64,000 nucleotides of DNA from the NCBI GenBank assembly GCA_010909165.1, contig MU008173.1:558001-622000 (forward strand), written 5' to 3'. Shown one piece after another: positions 1 through 10,600 of the stretch; position 1 is the stretch's first letter; each line of letters begins with the position of its first letter. The stretch is from Anthoceros angustus. Lineage: Eukaryota; Streptophyta; Anthocerotopsida; Anthocerotales; Anthocerotaceae. A program made the position numbers and the translations under genes. The notes under the pieces are model-generated. The model made no database searches and was not told the DNA's origin. It saw only the letters and a list, made by a program, of their open reading frames with translations.

Positions 1-875
1 CGGCGGGTGCCTTTGACACAGCGATGCGCTTGCTGAATAGGCAGCTTGGGATTCGTAACTTTGCTCCCCTGAAGTCAGCTTTCTTGGATCTTCATCTGGC
101 ATCCCACACATCTCTACCAGGCCTTGTTTCCTTGCCAGTATTGCCACTGGCCCTTGAGAAGGGATGGACTGAAAACGCAAGTCCAAATGTTAGGAACGCA
201 CCAGCCCTCATCTGGAAGCTCTCCACGTTGGAAGAGAAGTTGAAAGCAGGTTATAAGGCGGTTACGGAGGGCAAGTTCACGGAGGCCTTGAGACTGTTCC
301 TCACCATTTTGCACACTATTCCCCTGCTCGTCGTGGACAGCAGGAAAGAAGTGGATGAGGTGAAAGAACTGGTGTCACTATCAAAGGACTATGTCCTTGC
401 GATGAGGATTGAACTGAGGCGGAAGGAATTGAAGGATGACTTGGTCCGACAATCAGAGCTTGCTGCATACTTCACTCACTGCAACCTCCAGCCAACGCAT
501 CTGAGACTCAGCTTGCAGTCTGCCATGAACACCAACTTCAAAGCCAAGAACTTCAATGCAACAGCGTCTTTCTGCCAGCGGCTGTTGCAATTGAATATTC
601 CTCCAGCAACAGCAACTAAGGTCCGGCAAGCATTACAAGCTTGCGAGAGGTCTCCCAGAGACGAGCTCCCCATCAACTATGATCCCCGAAATCCATTTGT
701 GGTCTGCGGAGCCACTTTGACGCCCATATATCGTGGGAGCAGAGATATTTCTTGCCCGTACTGCACAGCTAAATTTGTGCCAGAAACAAGTGGGCAGGTC
801 TGTCCTATTTGTGAGCTGGCTACTATTGGAGCAGATGCATCAGGATTATATTGCTCAACCACTCAATCCCGGTAG
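1..875 (+). CDS. Coatomer subunit alpha (alpha-COP), C-terminal part
   Basis: This is the last coding exon of alpha-COP, the large scaffold subunit of the COPI coat that carries Golgi-to-ER retrograde vesicles. The reading frame is open from base 3 through the window edge, so the gene starts outside. The visible protein of about 290 residues opens with AGAFDTAMRLLNRQLGI, typical of the alpha-COP C-terminal domain, then a helical region, and ends with two Cys pairs (CPYC, CPIC) in the segment that binds epsilon-COP. The stop is TAG at 873-875. The first ATG at base 24 is internal, not a start. Identification rests on recalled family sequence; confidence is high because the whole domain is colinear. 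Confidence 0.93.
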   Translation, partial: AGAFDTAMRLLNRQLGIRNFAPLKSAFLDLHLASHTSLPGLVSLPVLPLALEKGWTENASPNVRNAPALIWKLSTLEEKLKAGYKAVTEGKFTEALRLFLTILHTIPLLVVDSRKEVDEVKELVSLSKDYVLAMRIELRRKELKDDLVRQSELAAYFTHCNLQPTHLRLSLQSAMNTNFKAKNFNATASFCQRLLQLNIPPATATKVRQALQACERSPRDELPINYDPRNPFVVCGATLTPIYRGSRDISCPYCTAKFVPETSGQVCPICELATIGADASGLYCSTTQSR

Positions 876-1412
876 CATCACTGCCTTAGTGTCTCTTTGA
901 CCTGGCTGGATTGTCACACTTCGTGTTGGCAGATTGCGGCATCAGTTCACCTTTCGAGGGTTGGCAAGAGTGTAGAGAACATTTTAGGAGTCGGGGGACA
1001 AGCAGGAAAGGGATCTTCAGCAGGCTTATGGGGATGTTCGCATGCTGTTGAGTTTTTTCGGTTTTGCTCGTGTTGTGGCTCGTGTTTTGTCAAGCATTCA
1101 TGCAGGGATATTGATTCACATCTAGTGGAGACACGTAGTTCAGAGGCATGGTCTTAGTCAACACAGCACAACTGTTGTAGGTATAGGCCAACAATGTAGT
1201 TTTGCACATGACTTAGGAATGTGCATGTATACTCCAAACATTGTTGGAGTTGAGTAAACTGAGATACAGCAAATTGGAATTCTAATGTGCCTCTCGCAAC
1301 CAAAATGTGCCTCTCAATACCTCCCTTTCGCAGTCAGTTCTCCTGTCCCCTCGGGGAGATAAACCAGATACAGGCAATGCAGTTGCTCGTGGCCCGCCGC
1401 TCTGCCTCGAAC

Positions 1413-1506
1413 CAAATGGCAGGAAGAACAGCTAGTAAACTCAACCGTCGTCCATTCATCAAATGGCAGGAAGAACAGCTAGCAAAGTCGTCCATTAATC
1501 AATAAA
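1413..1506. repeat. 47-bp direct repeat, two copies
   Basis: The block beginning CAAATGGCAGGAAGAACAGC occurs at 1413 and again at 1460, with the following GTCGTCCATT also repeated. The copies differ by a few substitutions. Confidence 0.7.
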
Positions 1507-1564
1507 CAGTTTGCAGAATGGGATATATCGTGTTCGTCCTTTCAGTATCGTGATCAGGGCTTCT

Positions 1565-2278
1565 TCAGCTCATCCAAAAATCATTGTCAGTCACAATTTC
1601 CCCTTCGACACCCGTGACATACCACATCTCGGTAAACATTTTCAACAGATGCTCTGTGAGATCATGCAGCCCCTGGGGAGTAAGGCTCGTGGGAGGGCTG
1701 AACTGTTGAAGCTGAATACGCTTCCATCTAGAAATGACATGTGAAACGGAATAGCCATCACCTGGGGCAGCAGGAGGAAGCAGCAGGTTGTCCGAGAACA
1801 CCCCTGTGTGGTGCACCCTGCGCGGAGGGAGATGTATCAATAGCCGCAGATCTGCGCTGCAATGCAAGGCGTCGCACAAGCATGGAAAGGCCTCGACATG
1901 TTGGAGATCACATCAGGTGGTCTGCAGGATTTATCTTGGGAGAAGACAATGGATGAAAATGGTTGAAAGACACTTTACTCTGCCTTCAACCAAATTATGC
2001 AGCACGTAATGAGCATGAGAATCCTCTCCATCAGGTTCTGGAATTGTGACAAATGAATGATGATAGTGGACATTTCCTATTTGTGTCCCAGGTGGTGTGC
2101 GCCTTTCAAGCATGGGCCGCCCTGCAACATATGACAGGGCTGTTGCTTGGAAGGTCCTAGACGATGATGAGATTACACTATGTGTGGCTTTCTTGTACAT
2201 GAATTGGTCTTTTCTGACTTGAGGAGTAGTCCTCCTGTCAGTGTGCACCTTCGGCGGCAAGATCACAAGGTGCAGCAA
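1565..2278 (-). other. Two unidentified coding-like ORFs, possibly exons of one minus-strand gene
   Basis: Two minus-strand open stretches, 2278-1931 and 1879-1565, have a protein-like composition, for example VHYHHSFVTIPEPDGED in the first and LHDLTEHLLKMFTEMWYVTG near the end of the second, which closes with DNDFWMS and TGA. I do not recognise the family. They could be exons of an unannotated gene, a decayed gene, or chance. No clear start codon context or splice pair joins them convincingly. Confidence that they code is low. Confidence 0.25.
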
Positions 2279-3150
2279 GTTGAGGCATTAGGAGTACACA
2301 TCAACGCGGATGGTACAGCAGGGTAGGGTATGTGGCACCATCGCACAAATGAGGAAATTGTAGCATGGTACACCATAGCTACTTGCTTCCTCAACGATGC
2401 CGCATACTGCGATTACCTTACCTTTCTATAGACCTATCTGATGACACAAGTGTCTGCATGTTTGTGCATCACTAAATATTCTCTCTTCTGGGCAAGTGGA
2501 TAGCAAGAACAGTAACCCAAACAAAACATTCGGTGTAGTAGGTGGAATTATGTTGCAGGATAGAACACCTCAACAGTCTAAAGTCACCTGGATCATGAGG
2601 TGCTGTAGTGTGTCATGTGGTCTATTTTGATGTCTTGGAGAATTTTGATGTCCAGTGTGTCTGTACCTCTCTCCGTGCCGATGCAGTGTCTCGGTCCCAC
2701 CTACGCCAAAGGCTTGTACAAGCCTCCTCACTTACAAGACACAGACCGTTATCTGAAAAGCACAGGGACTAACAAAGAGGGAAACCGTTATCGAAGCCAA
2801 TGAGCACTTCAGTTAAGCAGCGGAAATGTCGGGGCCACGTAGGCTACCCAAACTGGGTGACGCCACTTGTCGTGTTCTGATGTCGCACCGGGCAATGCAA
2901 TAGTGATAAACATAGCGTGCGGTGCCTGCAAGGGAAGTTGGGAAGTAGTTGCCCTGCAGTTCCTAAGCGTCTCCTGCATCATCAAGTTGATCGCTTGGGC
3001 TGAAGGTGTCTCCGCGTGAAATCCTTTTCGTTGTCTGACACAGAAGCTGGTAGGTGTGTCGGACTTGTTACTTCTCCTTGTATGTTGCAACTGATGTGCG
3101 TTTAGTTTTGGGAGGACACTTGAAGCCGGCTGTTTGACAGGTCTTGCGAC

Positions 3151-3966
3151 ATGGGAGGGGGCTATCATCCTCATGACGCGCCACACCACGTGCCGCATCC
3201 GCATCCCGGGCCCCCTCACTTTGCAGAGCCACACCATGCCGCACACTATCCCCGCCCTTCATCTCTGAACGAGATCAAAGGGGAGCTGGTCAAGATCTAC
3301 CCCAAGGCAGATCCCCGATACCTCCTGACTGTGGAGGGTGACTCTGTTGTGCTGTCCAAGGGCGGCGAGCACGATTCCAGCCAGGTGCGTGTCTGGTTGA
3401 GTTTGTTCAGGACTTTGGTCTTAAGTTAGTGTGGAGCTCATTTTCAATGTGCGCCTCTGGCGGACAGCAATGGTACAAGGATGATTCGCCGGGAGAAAGG
3501 CTGAAGGACGATTCGGGTCACCCGACCTTTGTTCTTGTCAATAAGGCGTCCCACCTTGCGCTTCGGCACACCACTGTTGAAAAGGAGCACAAGGATCACA
3601 CGGATGTGGTTTGTTTTCTTCCATGCGGATTGATCTGAGATTCTGTGGCTTGTTTCATTCGCACACATTTGTGCGAATGAAACATGAAGTCTCTTAAGCT
3701 CACTGTTGCGTTGTTGCCTTGTGAAACAGGTGACCCTGGTTCCTTACAGGGAGGATGATGTTGACAAGAGCACACTTTGGAGTCTGAGTGATGATCTCGG
3801 GGACGGGTACAGGACTATCAGGCCAGCGGACAACACAAAGTTAAACCTGGATGCAGATCATGCGGATAAAGAGCACGGAGGTGTGAAGGAACACAACAGG
3901 GTCATTCTCTACAAGTGGAACAAACAGGAAAATCAGAAGTGGAAGCTGGTTCCTCTGTGTGAGTGA
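3151..3966 (+). CDS. EULS-domain lectin (Euonymus lectin-like, ricin-B-like fold), copy 1
   Basis: Three exons, 3151-3384, 3468-3608 and 3730-3966, all joined in phase 0, give 203 residues. The N-terminus (about 45 residues) is His/Pro-rich and variable (MGGGYHPHDAPHH). The EUL domain follows, with VKIYPKADPRYLLTVEGD, QWYKDD, FVLVNKASHLALRH, LWSLSDDLGDGY and LYKWNKQENQKWKLVPL. EULS proteins are nucleocytoplasmic carbohydrate-binding proteins linked in angiosperms to stress and stomatal responses; the sugar specificity of this copy cannot be read from sequence. The other two copies in the window (36368-37204 and 38167-39014) have the same three-exon design. Intron 2 contains a perfect hairpin. 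The ATG chosen is the first in frame and matches the paralogues' start position. Confidence 0.92.
3651..3684. repeat. Perfect hairpin, 15-bp arms with 4-nt loop, in lectin intron 2
   Basis: TGTTTCATTCGCACA at 3651-3665 is followed by CATT and its exact reverse complement at 3670-3684. It lies inside the second intron of lectin copy 1, about 45 bases before the acceptor. Confidence 0.9.
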
Positions 3967-5336
3967 GAACATTTTTGATGAATACTAGTTAAGTGCAACT
4001 ACATGTGCTTCCTGTCCATTCTAACGGGAGGCTGTTCATGGCAGGAATATTGTGCTGTGCTCTTCACATCATATCGGGCTCAAATCATCTTTGGAATCCG
4101 TCGTCTGGGTCGTAGATCTATGCTTCAGAGTGTGGCATTTCTGTTGATAGTGAACACTTGTATCGATGTCAACGTTCTTTCTTCAGTGTACACCGAGGTA
4201 GTCTAGCAAACGACTAGTTGTAATTCATGAGCGTACATCAAATCTTAAGTGTGAATGCATGTTTTCAAGATGCAACCGACGAGTCACCACAGCATGGGGC
4301 CATATGTTCATGCTCACTGAATCAAGTGGAACTGTCTTTGCTATGAGGACAAGCGGATTCATACATCTGAGTCGTCAGCTGTCTTGCGGCACCACGTACA
4401 GCTTCGTCATTGTATTTTCCCGAATCCCGTTGGTACATGGATCACCCCAGACGTGACTAAGCATGTGTCTGGAGATGTTACTGCGTTTTGAGGAGTGCTA
4501 GATTGATCCTCACCTGCAGGTGTGTCGTTCAGCTTGAGGTGAAGTAATTGGCATGTCAACATAGCGGCTGTGGGCTTGTTGCAGAAAAGCATGTATCTGT
4601 AGCAAGGGAACCAGACCACAGGCCGTCAGATTGGCCATGGGCTGTCAGGTTGGCCATGGGTATCTGGTAGCCTATGCAGGGATAAATGGAAAGGTATGCC
4701 GAGGAAAACCTTGCTGCAGCGGATAGGGTTGTCCATGTGCCTTCCAACCTCAATGCTACCACCGTAGGAACTGCGCTGCTCAAGGGCATGACGACACGGT
4801 ATGTAGTCAGGAGGTGCTCTAAAGTGGAGCCTGGTGCATGCCGCAGCTGAAGGGGTGGCGTCTTTGCTCTGCCAGTGGGCTCGGCGTTGGACGCTAAGGT
4901 CATTGGCGTGGTGTCGACACAAGCTGTTGAAGATGGCTGTAACCATGTCATTTGTTACGGCTGCTCAAGGAGCACGGAAGCCAAGTTCGTTGTTCCTGAC
5001 CAGGCCGTCCTAGATGCACTACACTTCTACCAGGGATGAGCTTTGGCCACTTACGAAGACTTGTTTGCGCTGCTGTCCTCCGGAGCGTTAGAGGTCCGTC
5101 TGAATCAGACTTCTTCCTTCTCGGAGATTCCCAAGGCTCATGTTGACTTAGAGTCTCGCAAAATCACAGGCTCACTGTCATGGTACACTTCAATACCCGA
5201 ACAACATTAATTAGACTCGCATTTCCACTAAATGCTAGCTACCAAGATAGGAAGGCCATGTATCTGTAGGCTAAAAAGCGGAACGCCTCTATGCGCTCTT
5301 CCGGGCCATGAGCTCTAATCCATTCTCAGATTTTTG
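3967..5336. other. Intergenic, no gene recognised
   Basis: Probably the lectin 3' UTR followed by unassigned sequence. A short direct repeat of about 17 bp containing TTGGCCATGGG occurs twice near 4625-4660. Minus-strand open stretches at 4556-4951 overlap each other in two frames and match nothing I know. Confidence 0.5.
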
Positions 5337-6003
5337 CGCGATTTTCCTACCGTGTAGTTTTCTTTCTCAAAATTTTAGCCTTGGACTTTCCTATTTTTTT
5401 TAATTTGGTATTTTGAAAATAAATCAAAACAACCCCGGGGGAGAAATCTTCAGCAAGGGTTCTGATTCCCCTATGTTACACATCGTATCATCCCAACAGG
5501 AAGAGACTATACTCTTTCCGAGGTCATCTGAGTACATGCCTAGATACCATCGTAGGTTATGTGGGACTTGGGAAAAACTCCCTCACCTACTAAAACTCCT
5601 CACCTTTACCTTTGCCCGAGAATAAGGGCTGCCATACATTGCTGCGTCGGCTCCAATAACTGCCGGCTGCCTTGGACTTTCCTATCGTGCGATTTTTGAT
5701 TGGTAAATGATGTACTATTTTCCTATCGCGCAGATTTCTTTCTGAGAATTTCAACCTGCGATTTTTCATTTGTGTAACGGCGTGCAATTTTCCTATAGCG
5801 CGGTTTTCTTTCTCAAAAATTTTAGCGTGCGATTTTTCATTGCTTGAGGAAGGTATGCGTTTTTCCTCTCGTGCAGTTTTCTTCGTCAAATTTTCCGTGC
5901 AATTTTTTTTATTTTTCTTTGGTGAGGAAGGTGTACGATTTTTCTATCACGCAGTTTTCTTTCCCAAATTTTTAGCGTGCCAGTTTTCATTGGTGAGGAA
6001 GGT
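5337..6003. repeat. Degenerate tandem repeat, about 70-75 bp units
   Basis: T-rich units recur with the parts GTGCGATTTTTCATTGG, then GGAAGGTGT, then TTTTCCTATCGCGCAG and TTTCTTTCTCAAATTTTAG. About five diverged copies can be followed from 5337 to 6003, with a break at roughly 5405-5670. Confidence 0.75.
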
Positions 6004-7528
6004 AAGACTAATATTTGTAAGACGCTTGGATGCAAAATGTTAAGCACATAAGCTGAAATGTTATTTATTTATATTCAGTAGAGATAAAAAGAAAAATTTT
6101 CAAGCCAATAGCATTATAATGATTAATGGTCAGGAATGGGATTTGAATTCATGACCTGTCCAATAGTACCTCAAATTGGCACCTTAGCCTTAGACCAACT
6201 CAACAACAGTAAAAATGATATTTATGTCTATCAAGGGTGGAAGAACGGCCTCGAGACGTAAAAAGTTTAGTTGAAACGTAGTGAAAAAAACCTTATACAT
6301 ACCTACGTCACAACTAGAGAGGCACAAATAGTGAAAGGAAGAGGTGCAAATAGTGAAAGGAAGTAACGAAGACAAAAGCCCACCCGAAACTACCAATCAA
6401 TTGATCACCAAGGAAACAGACTACTTGACCCATAGCATAAAAAGTTGGAGGAGGAGGATTAAAAATAACCAATTGAAAACCACGGAAAAAGACCATTTGA
6501 CCCATAGCACGAGCTGCCATCCTGATAATGTATCTAGCTTTTAGGGAATCACTTTTATTTTTAATGGTTTTTAAATACTAAGCAGGACCCGTGCGCGCGC
6601 GGCCGGGTGAGCGGTAGACCCGACGTTTAGTAGAACGGACCCCACCCACAGTGATGAGGGCGGGTTCCATCCAGGCATCCAGGGTGTCATTTTGAAGCGT
6701 TCGTTTTTGCTGGTGGAACGAAACCCGGGACCGGTGAACCCCGGGAATTGCCGGTCCTGATTTCGGTCGCTTGATAAAAAGGTCGGCGCTCTTCCGACTT
6801 TATGACACACATATATTCTTCTCATCCTATGTCAATTTAAATATATTTTAATATTATTTAGATTAGGTTTTAGGCATTCAAAGAAGTACCACTGGGACCG
6901 GTAGTCTTGAATTTAGGGCGGTCCCATCCGGTCAGGCACCACCGGTTGCTCGTCCTGGCCGGTCCCCGAGCCGGCCGGTGTTGCCGGTCAAAATGACTCC
7001 CTGGAACTCCCACCGCCAGATTAACGCGCGCCAGCGTCCGTGGACTGGGCGCGCGGTTGGACGCCAAAACCGGAGGACGCTCGTTGTCCGTGATGACGTG
7101 GCTTTCGGGCTACGGCGTACTCTTGGCCTTCGGGCATCGTGCAGCCCACTTGTCATACTTCCGGCATAGGTGAGATCAAGGTACAGACTGTTGAGCTGTG
7201 TACGTACATCCAATTTTGCGGTTGGTAGGTGTAGGTGGCGTTGCCAGACGTGCGGTAAAGTGATGTTTGTACTTATATATGAAATGCTTCAGGTTGGTAT
7301 TCTGTCCCCTTTTGTACGTGGAGTTGTGGTAGTTGTGTCTTGCACTGTCAGATATATGATAAAATAACGTAATGGCCACAAAAAATTCTCCTACAATACA
7401 AAGCTACTCACAATGCCACCGTCTCCACGGGAGTCTGATTGCCTATTTGCCTACTTTGAACTCTACATGCTGAGAGATACCAAAGCTTTCCATGGCATGC
7501 TCAACACTGATACTGATGTACACACCAC
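6004..7528. other. Intergenic, AT-rich then GC-rich, no gene recognised
   Basis: 6004-6550 is AT-rich and contains a diverged direct repeat that ends in TTGACCCATAGCA (about 6397-6512). 6580-7170 turns GC-rich, with several CCGGTCC/GGACCGG words that look like remnants of an unidentified repeat family. 7176-7528 shows nothing recognisable apart from the onset of the minisatellite. Confidence 0.5.
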
Positions 7529-7643
7529 CATCTCGTCGCAAAACGCTCCAACATCTCGTCACAAAATGCTCCAACATCTCGTCACAAAATGCTCCAACAT
7601 CTCGTCACAAAATGCTCCAACATCTCGTCACAAAATGCTCTAC
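7529..7643. repeat. 23-bp minisatellite, five copies, touching the H+-ATPase stop codon
   Basis: The unit CATCTCGTCACAAAATGCTC plus CAA begins at 7529, 7552, 7575, 7598 and 7621. The first copy carries two substitutions; the last diverges in its final bases, exactly where the minus-strand pump's TAG stop lies (7642-7640). The array therefore forms the start of that gene's 3' UTR. Confidence 0.95.
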
Positions 7644-10600
7644 ACCGTATAAGACTGCTGGATGGTAGAGATGTCCAAATTCTTCAACCTCACCACCGAT
7701 TCGACGTGTCCCTTGAGGGTGTGCAGCTCCCTCAACCTGAAGAAACCGTTTGGAACGAATGATGATTAGGCGAATTCAGAGAAACGGAAGCGTGTCCACA
7801 AACAGTGCACATGACTGAGAGTTACCTCGCAATCTCAGCTCGCCGTTTGGCTTGCTCCGCGATGTCTGACAACTCCCGGAATGTGCTGCGGTCAGTGGAC
7901 ATCTTGGTTTCCGGGGGGCCCAGTCCGTGGAGCGTGCGCTGAGCAAGAGCCCATTGCGCCTGGCGTTCCTCCTTCCCAAAGTCTTTCTGGGTAGTGAAAG
8001 CAGTCTGCAACCACCGGGATAGCCGAAGTCAGATGGATCCTTCCTGTTTCAGCAAATTTAAGCGGGAATGTTAATTGAAGGCAGGCAGGGAAAATCACCT
8101 TGCTCTCGATCATGTTGTTCCATGCAGCACCACTCAGCACGTAGCGGACAAAGATCTTGATGAAATCTAGAGGAATGTAAAAGATAATACTGTAGAGCCA
8201 GATTACTCCAGCCCATCCCCAGCCGACGCCCCTGATTCCGGCAAATCCCCACACCGCATGGGCGGCCAGGACTGTGGCGATCTGTCGCACCATAGGAAGG
8301 AAGTGATATATGTTGGCAACAAATGCTTGAAAGTTGCAAATAAGCACAAGAATCAAGGGGGCAAGGCTGACAGTTTACCAGTTGAGCTAGTGCGAACGCG
8401 ATGAGAAGCAGAGTCCCAGGCCTTTCAAAATAGGAAAGGCCTCGGGACCTGGTGACAAAAATGAGGGCCTGGCTGACAATGCTCACTTGCAGATACACTG
8501 CAGACGTCTCCATGCTCTTCCGGCCTCTGAGATGCTTAACTCCGAAGGCGTTCTGCACGACGCATTCAAGGCCCCCCGTCAGTGAAGCATTTCTCTCGTG
8601 CTAGACAGGCTTGGCTGTTGTTGGGCCCATGAAAACTTACAGGGAAGAAGTCGGTGTCGTGAATGAGGTAGAAGAAGACGACAGTGATGATAGCCATGTA
8701 AGTTCCCAAGACAATCCCGGTGGCGAAGATCTCTTTGAGTTTCCAGCTATCCGGGGTGGGAGAGGGCTTGACACGGTCCTTTGAGATAGTCATGATGGTA
8801 CCTGATGGACCAGCTCGAAACGTATCAGATCAGATCAAGGCAAGCTGGAGGAAAGCTTCTTCAAATGAGGAAAGCGTCTTCAAATGAGCGCAGGAAAGCT
8901 TCTTCAAATGAGCTGTAATCTGGAGCGCCCGGTGTCTCACCGTCATTCAGAATTGCGATGACCAGCACCATGAACGGAGAGAAGTCAAACTTCCAGATCA
9001 ATGCCAGAAGCAGAAAGCCAAGCTGTGCCAACACCAGATATCGCTTGTGCGTTAGTTGATATACTTGCTCATATGGAGTGCATTAAATCAAGGAGAAGTT
9101 GAATGAGAAGCATGATCTTACCACTATACGGATGGTGATGGAAACGGCGTAGATCTACAAAACCCCAGGAATCAGAGAATCAGCAACAGATCCATTTCAG
9201 CTATCTGGACCCCAGCAGAGGAGCAGTAGCCTGGAGTGTAGATTCTCCTTACCGTGTAGTTTTTCATCCTTTGGAAGATGGCCCTGCTCGTGAGCACAGC
9301 ACTAATGATCACACTGAGTCCGGGCTCAGTGAGCACAATGTCGGAAGCACTCCTTGCGGCATCTGTGGCATCTGCCACAGCAATACCAATGTCTGCTTTC
9401 TTCAGAGCAGGGGCATCGTTCACACCATCACCAGTCATGCCACATATGTGCTTCATCTCCTGAAGCTTTTTCACAATCTCGTACTTGTGCTCTGCAAAGC
9501 CCAGAACAACTTTATCAGATGGGGGACGTTCTTTGAGCAATGAGACACGTGATGCACGGGTTCTGTGAAGTGAGGTACCTGGGAAAACTCCTGCAAAGCC
9601 GTCAGCCTTCTCGATGAGCTCCTCCACAGGCAACGCCGCCAGTGACGCATCCTTGTGCTGCCCCAGCAGTGATGAGGATGGGTACATGTTAGAACCCATT
9701 CCCAGTCGTCTTCCCGTTTCTTTGGCAATAGCCAGCTGATCACCTGATGAGAAGAAGAGAAGCAGCTCAGATCACAATCAGAAACTGATTTGAATTTGTT
9801 GCCACGTATCATCATGAGCAGCAAGCTCACCTGTGATCATCTTCACGTTCACACCCAGGTTGAGAGCCCGCTTGATGGTCTCAGCGCTGTCGTGACGAGG
9901 CGGGTCAAAGAGGGGCATCAGCCCACAAAATTGCCATGGGCCACCCGCACTCTCCTTGCTCTTGTCCGGAACTTCCTGCATTGTGCACCGGCGCCAAACT
10001 CAGGAAACCCATACAGCTTCTACAGATGGACCACAACATGAAGGACAAGGCTAGCATCTTACCTGCATAGCCACACCAAGGGAGCGCAGACCACGCTCTG
10101 CAAAATTATCAATAATAGTGTGGACTTTGGAAGCGATTTCATTCTTGTTGGCAGCCAGCTCCAGAATCTGCATCAACAACCGTGAAAGTGATCACCGTCA
10201 GCAGCGGTAGGGGAGACACGCTTCGACCAACGAGCTCAACAATTTGCAAATGCTGTGAACGCACCTGCTCTGGGGCTCCTTTGCTTGCTCTCCACCACTT
10301 CCCTTCAGAATCAATGTATGTAATGGCAGTACGCTTGTCCGTGGGATTAAAAGGGAGAAAGTGAACCTCTTGAATGCCAGCTCGTGCCTGCACAGAATAG
10401 ACAGGTTGCCTTCAGACACGGGCTTCACATTCAAAACAGGAGAGAGGACGTTTATACTACGATTTACAGCTTACCTCCTTAGGATCAGCCAGCATGTTGA
10501 CAATGGCACCGTCGATAGCGTCCTGGTTTTCTGTTCGTGAAGCTCTCGCTGCTAGCAACACCACTTGCTCTCTGGTGGTCCCTTTCCCGAATACCTGCAG

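Larger units (their letters stand above)
876..3150. other. Intergenic: alpha-COP 3' region, short repeat, unexplained ORFs, lectin upstream region
   Basis: The first few hundred bases are probably the 3' UTR of alpha-COP. A 47-bp direct repeat lies at 1413-1506, and two minus-strand open stretches at 1565-2278 are listed separately. The rest, up to the lectin start at 3151, shows no recognisable gene and should hold the lectin promoter and 5' leader. Confidence 0.5.

Noticed and set aside
5590..5889. 99-codon minus-strand basic ORF
   Set aside because: It lies wholly within the T-rich tandem repeat and repeats with it.
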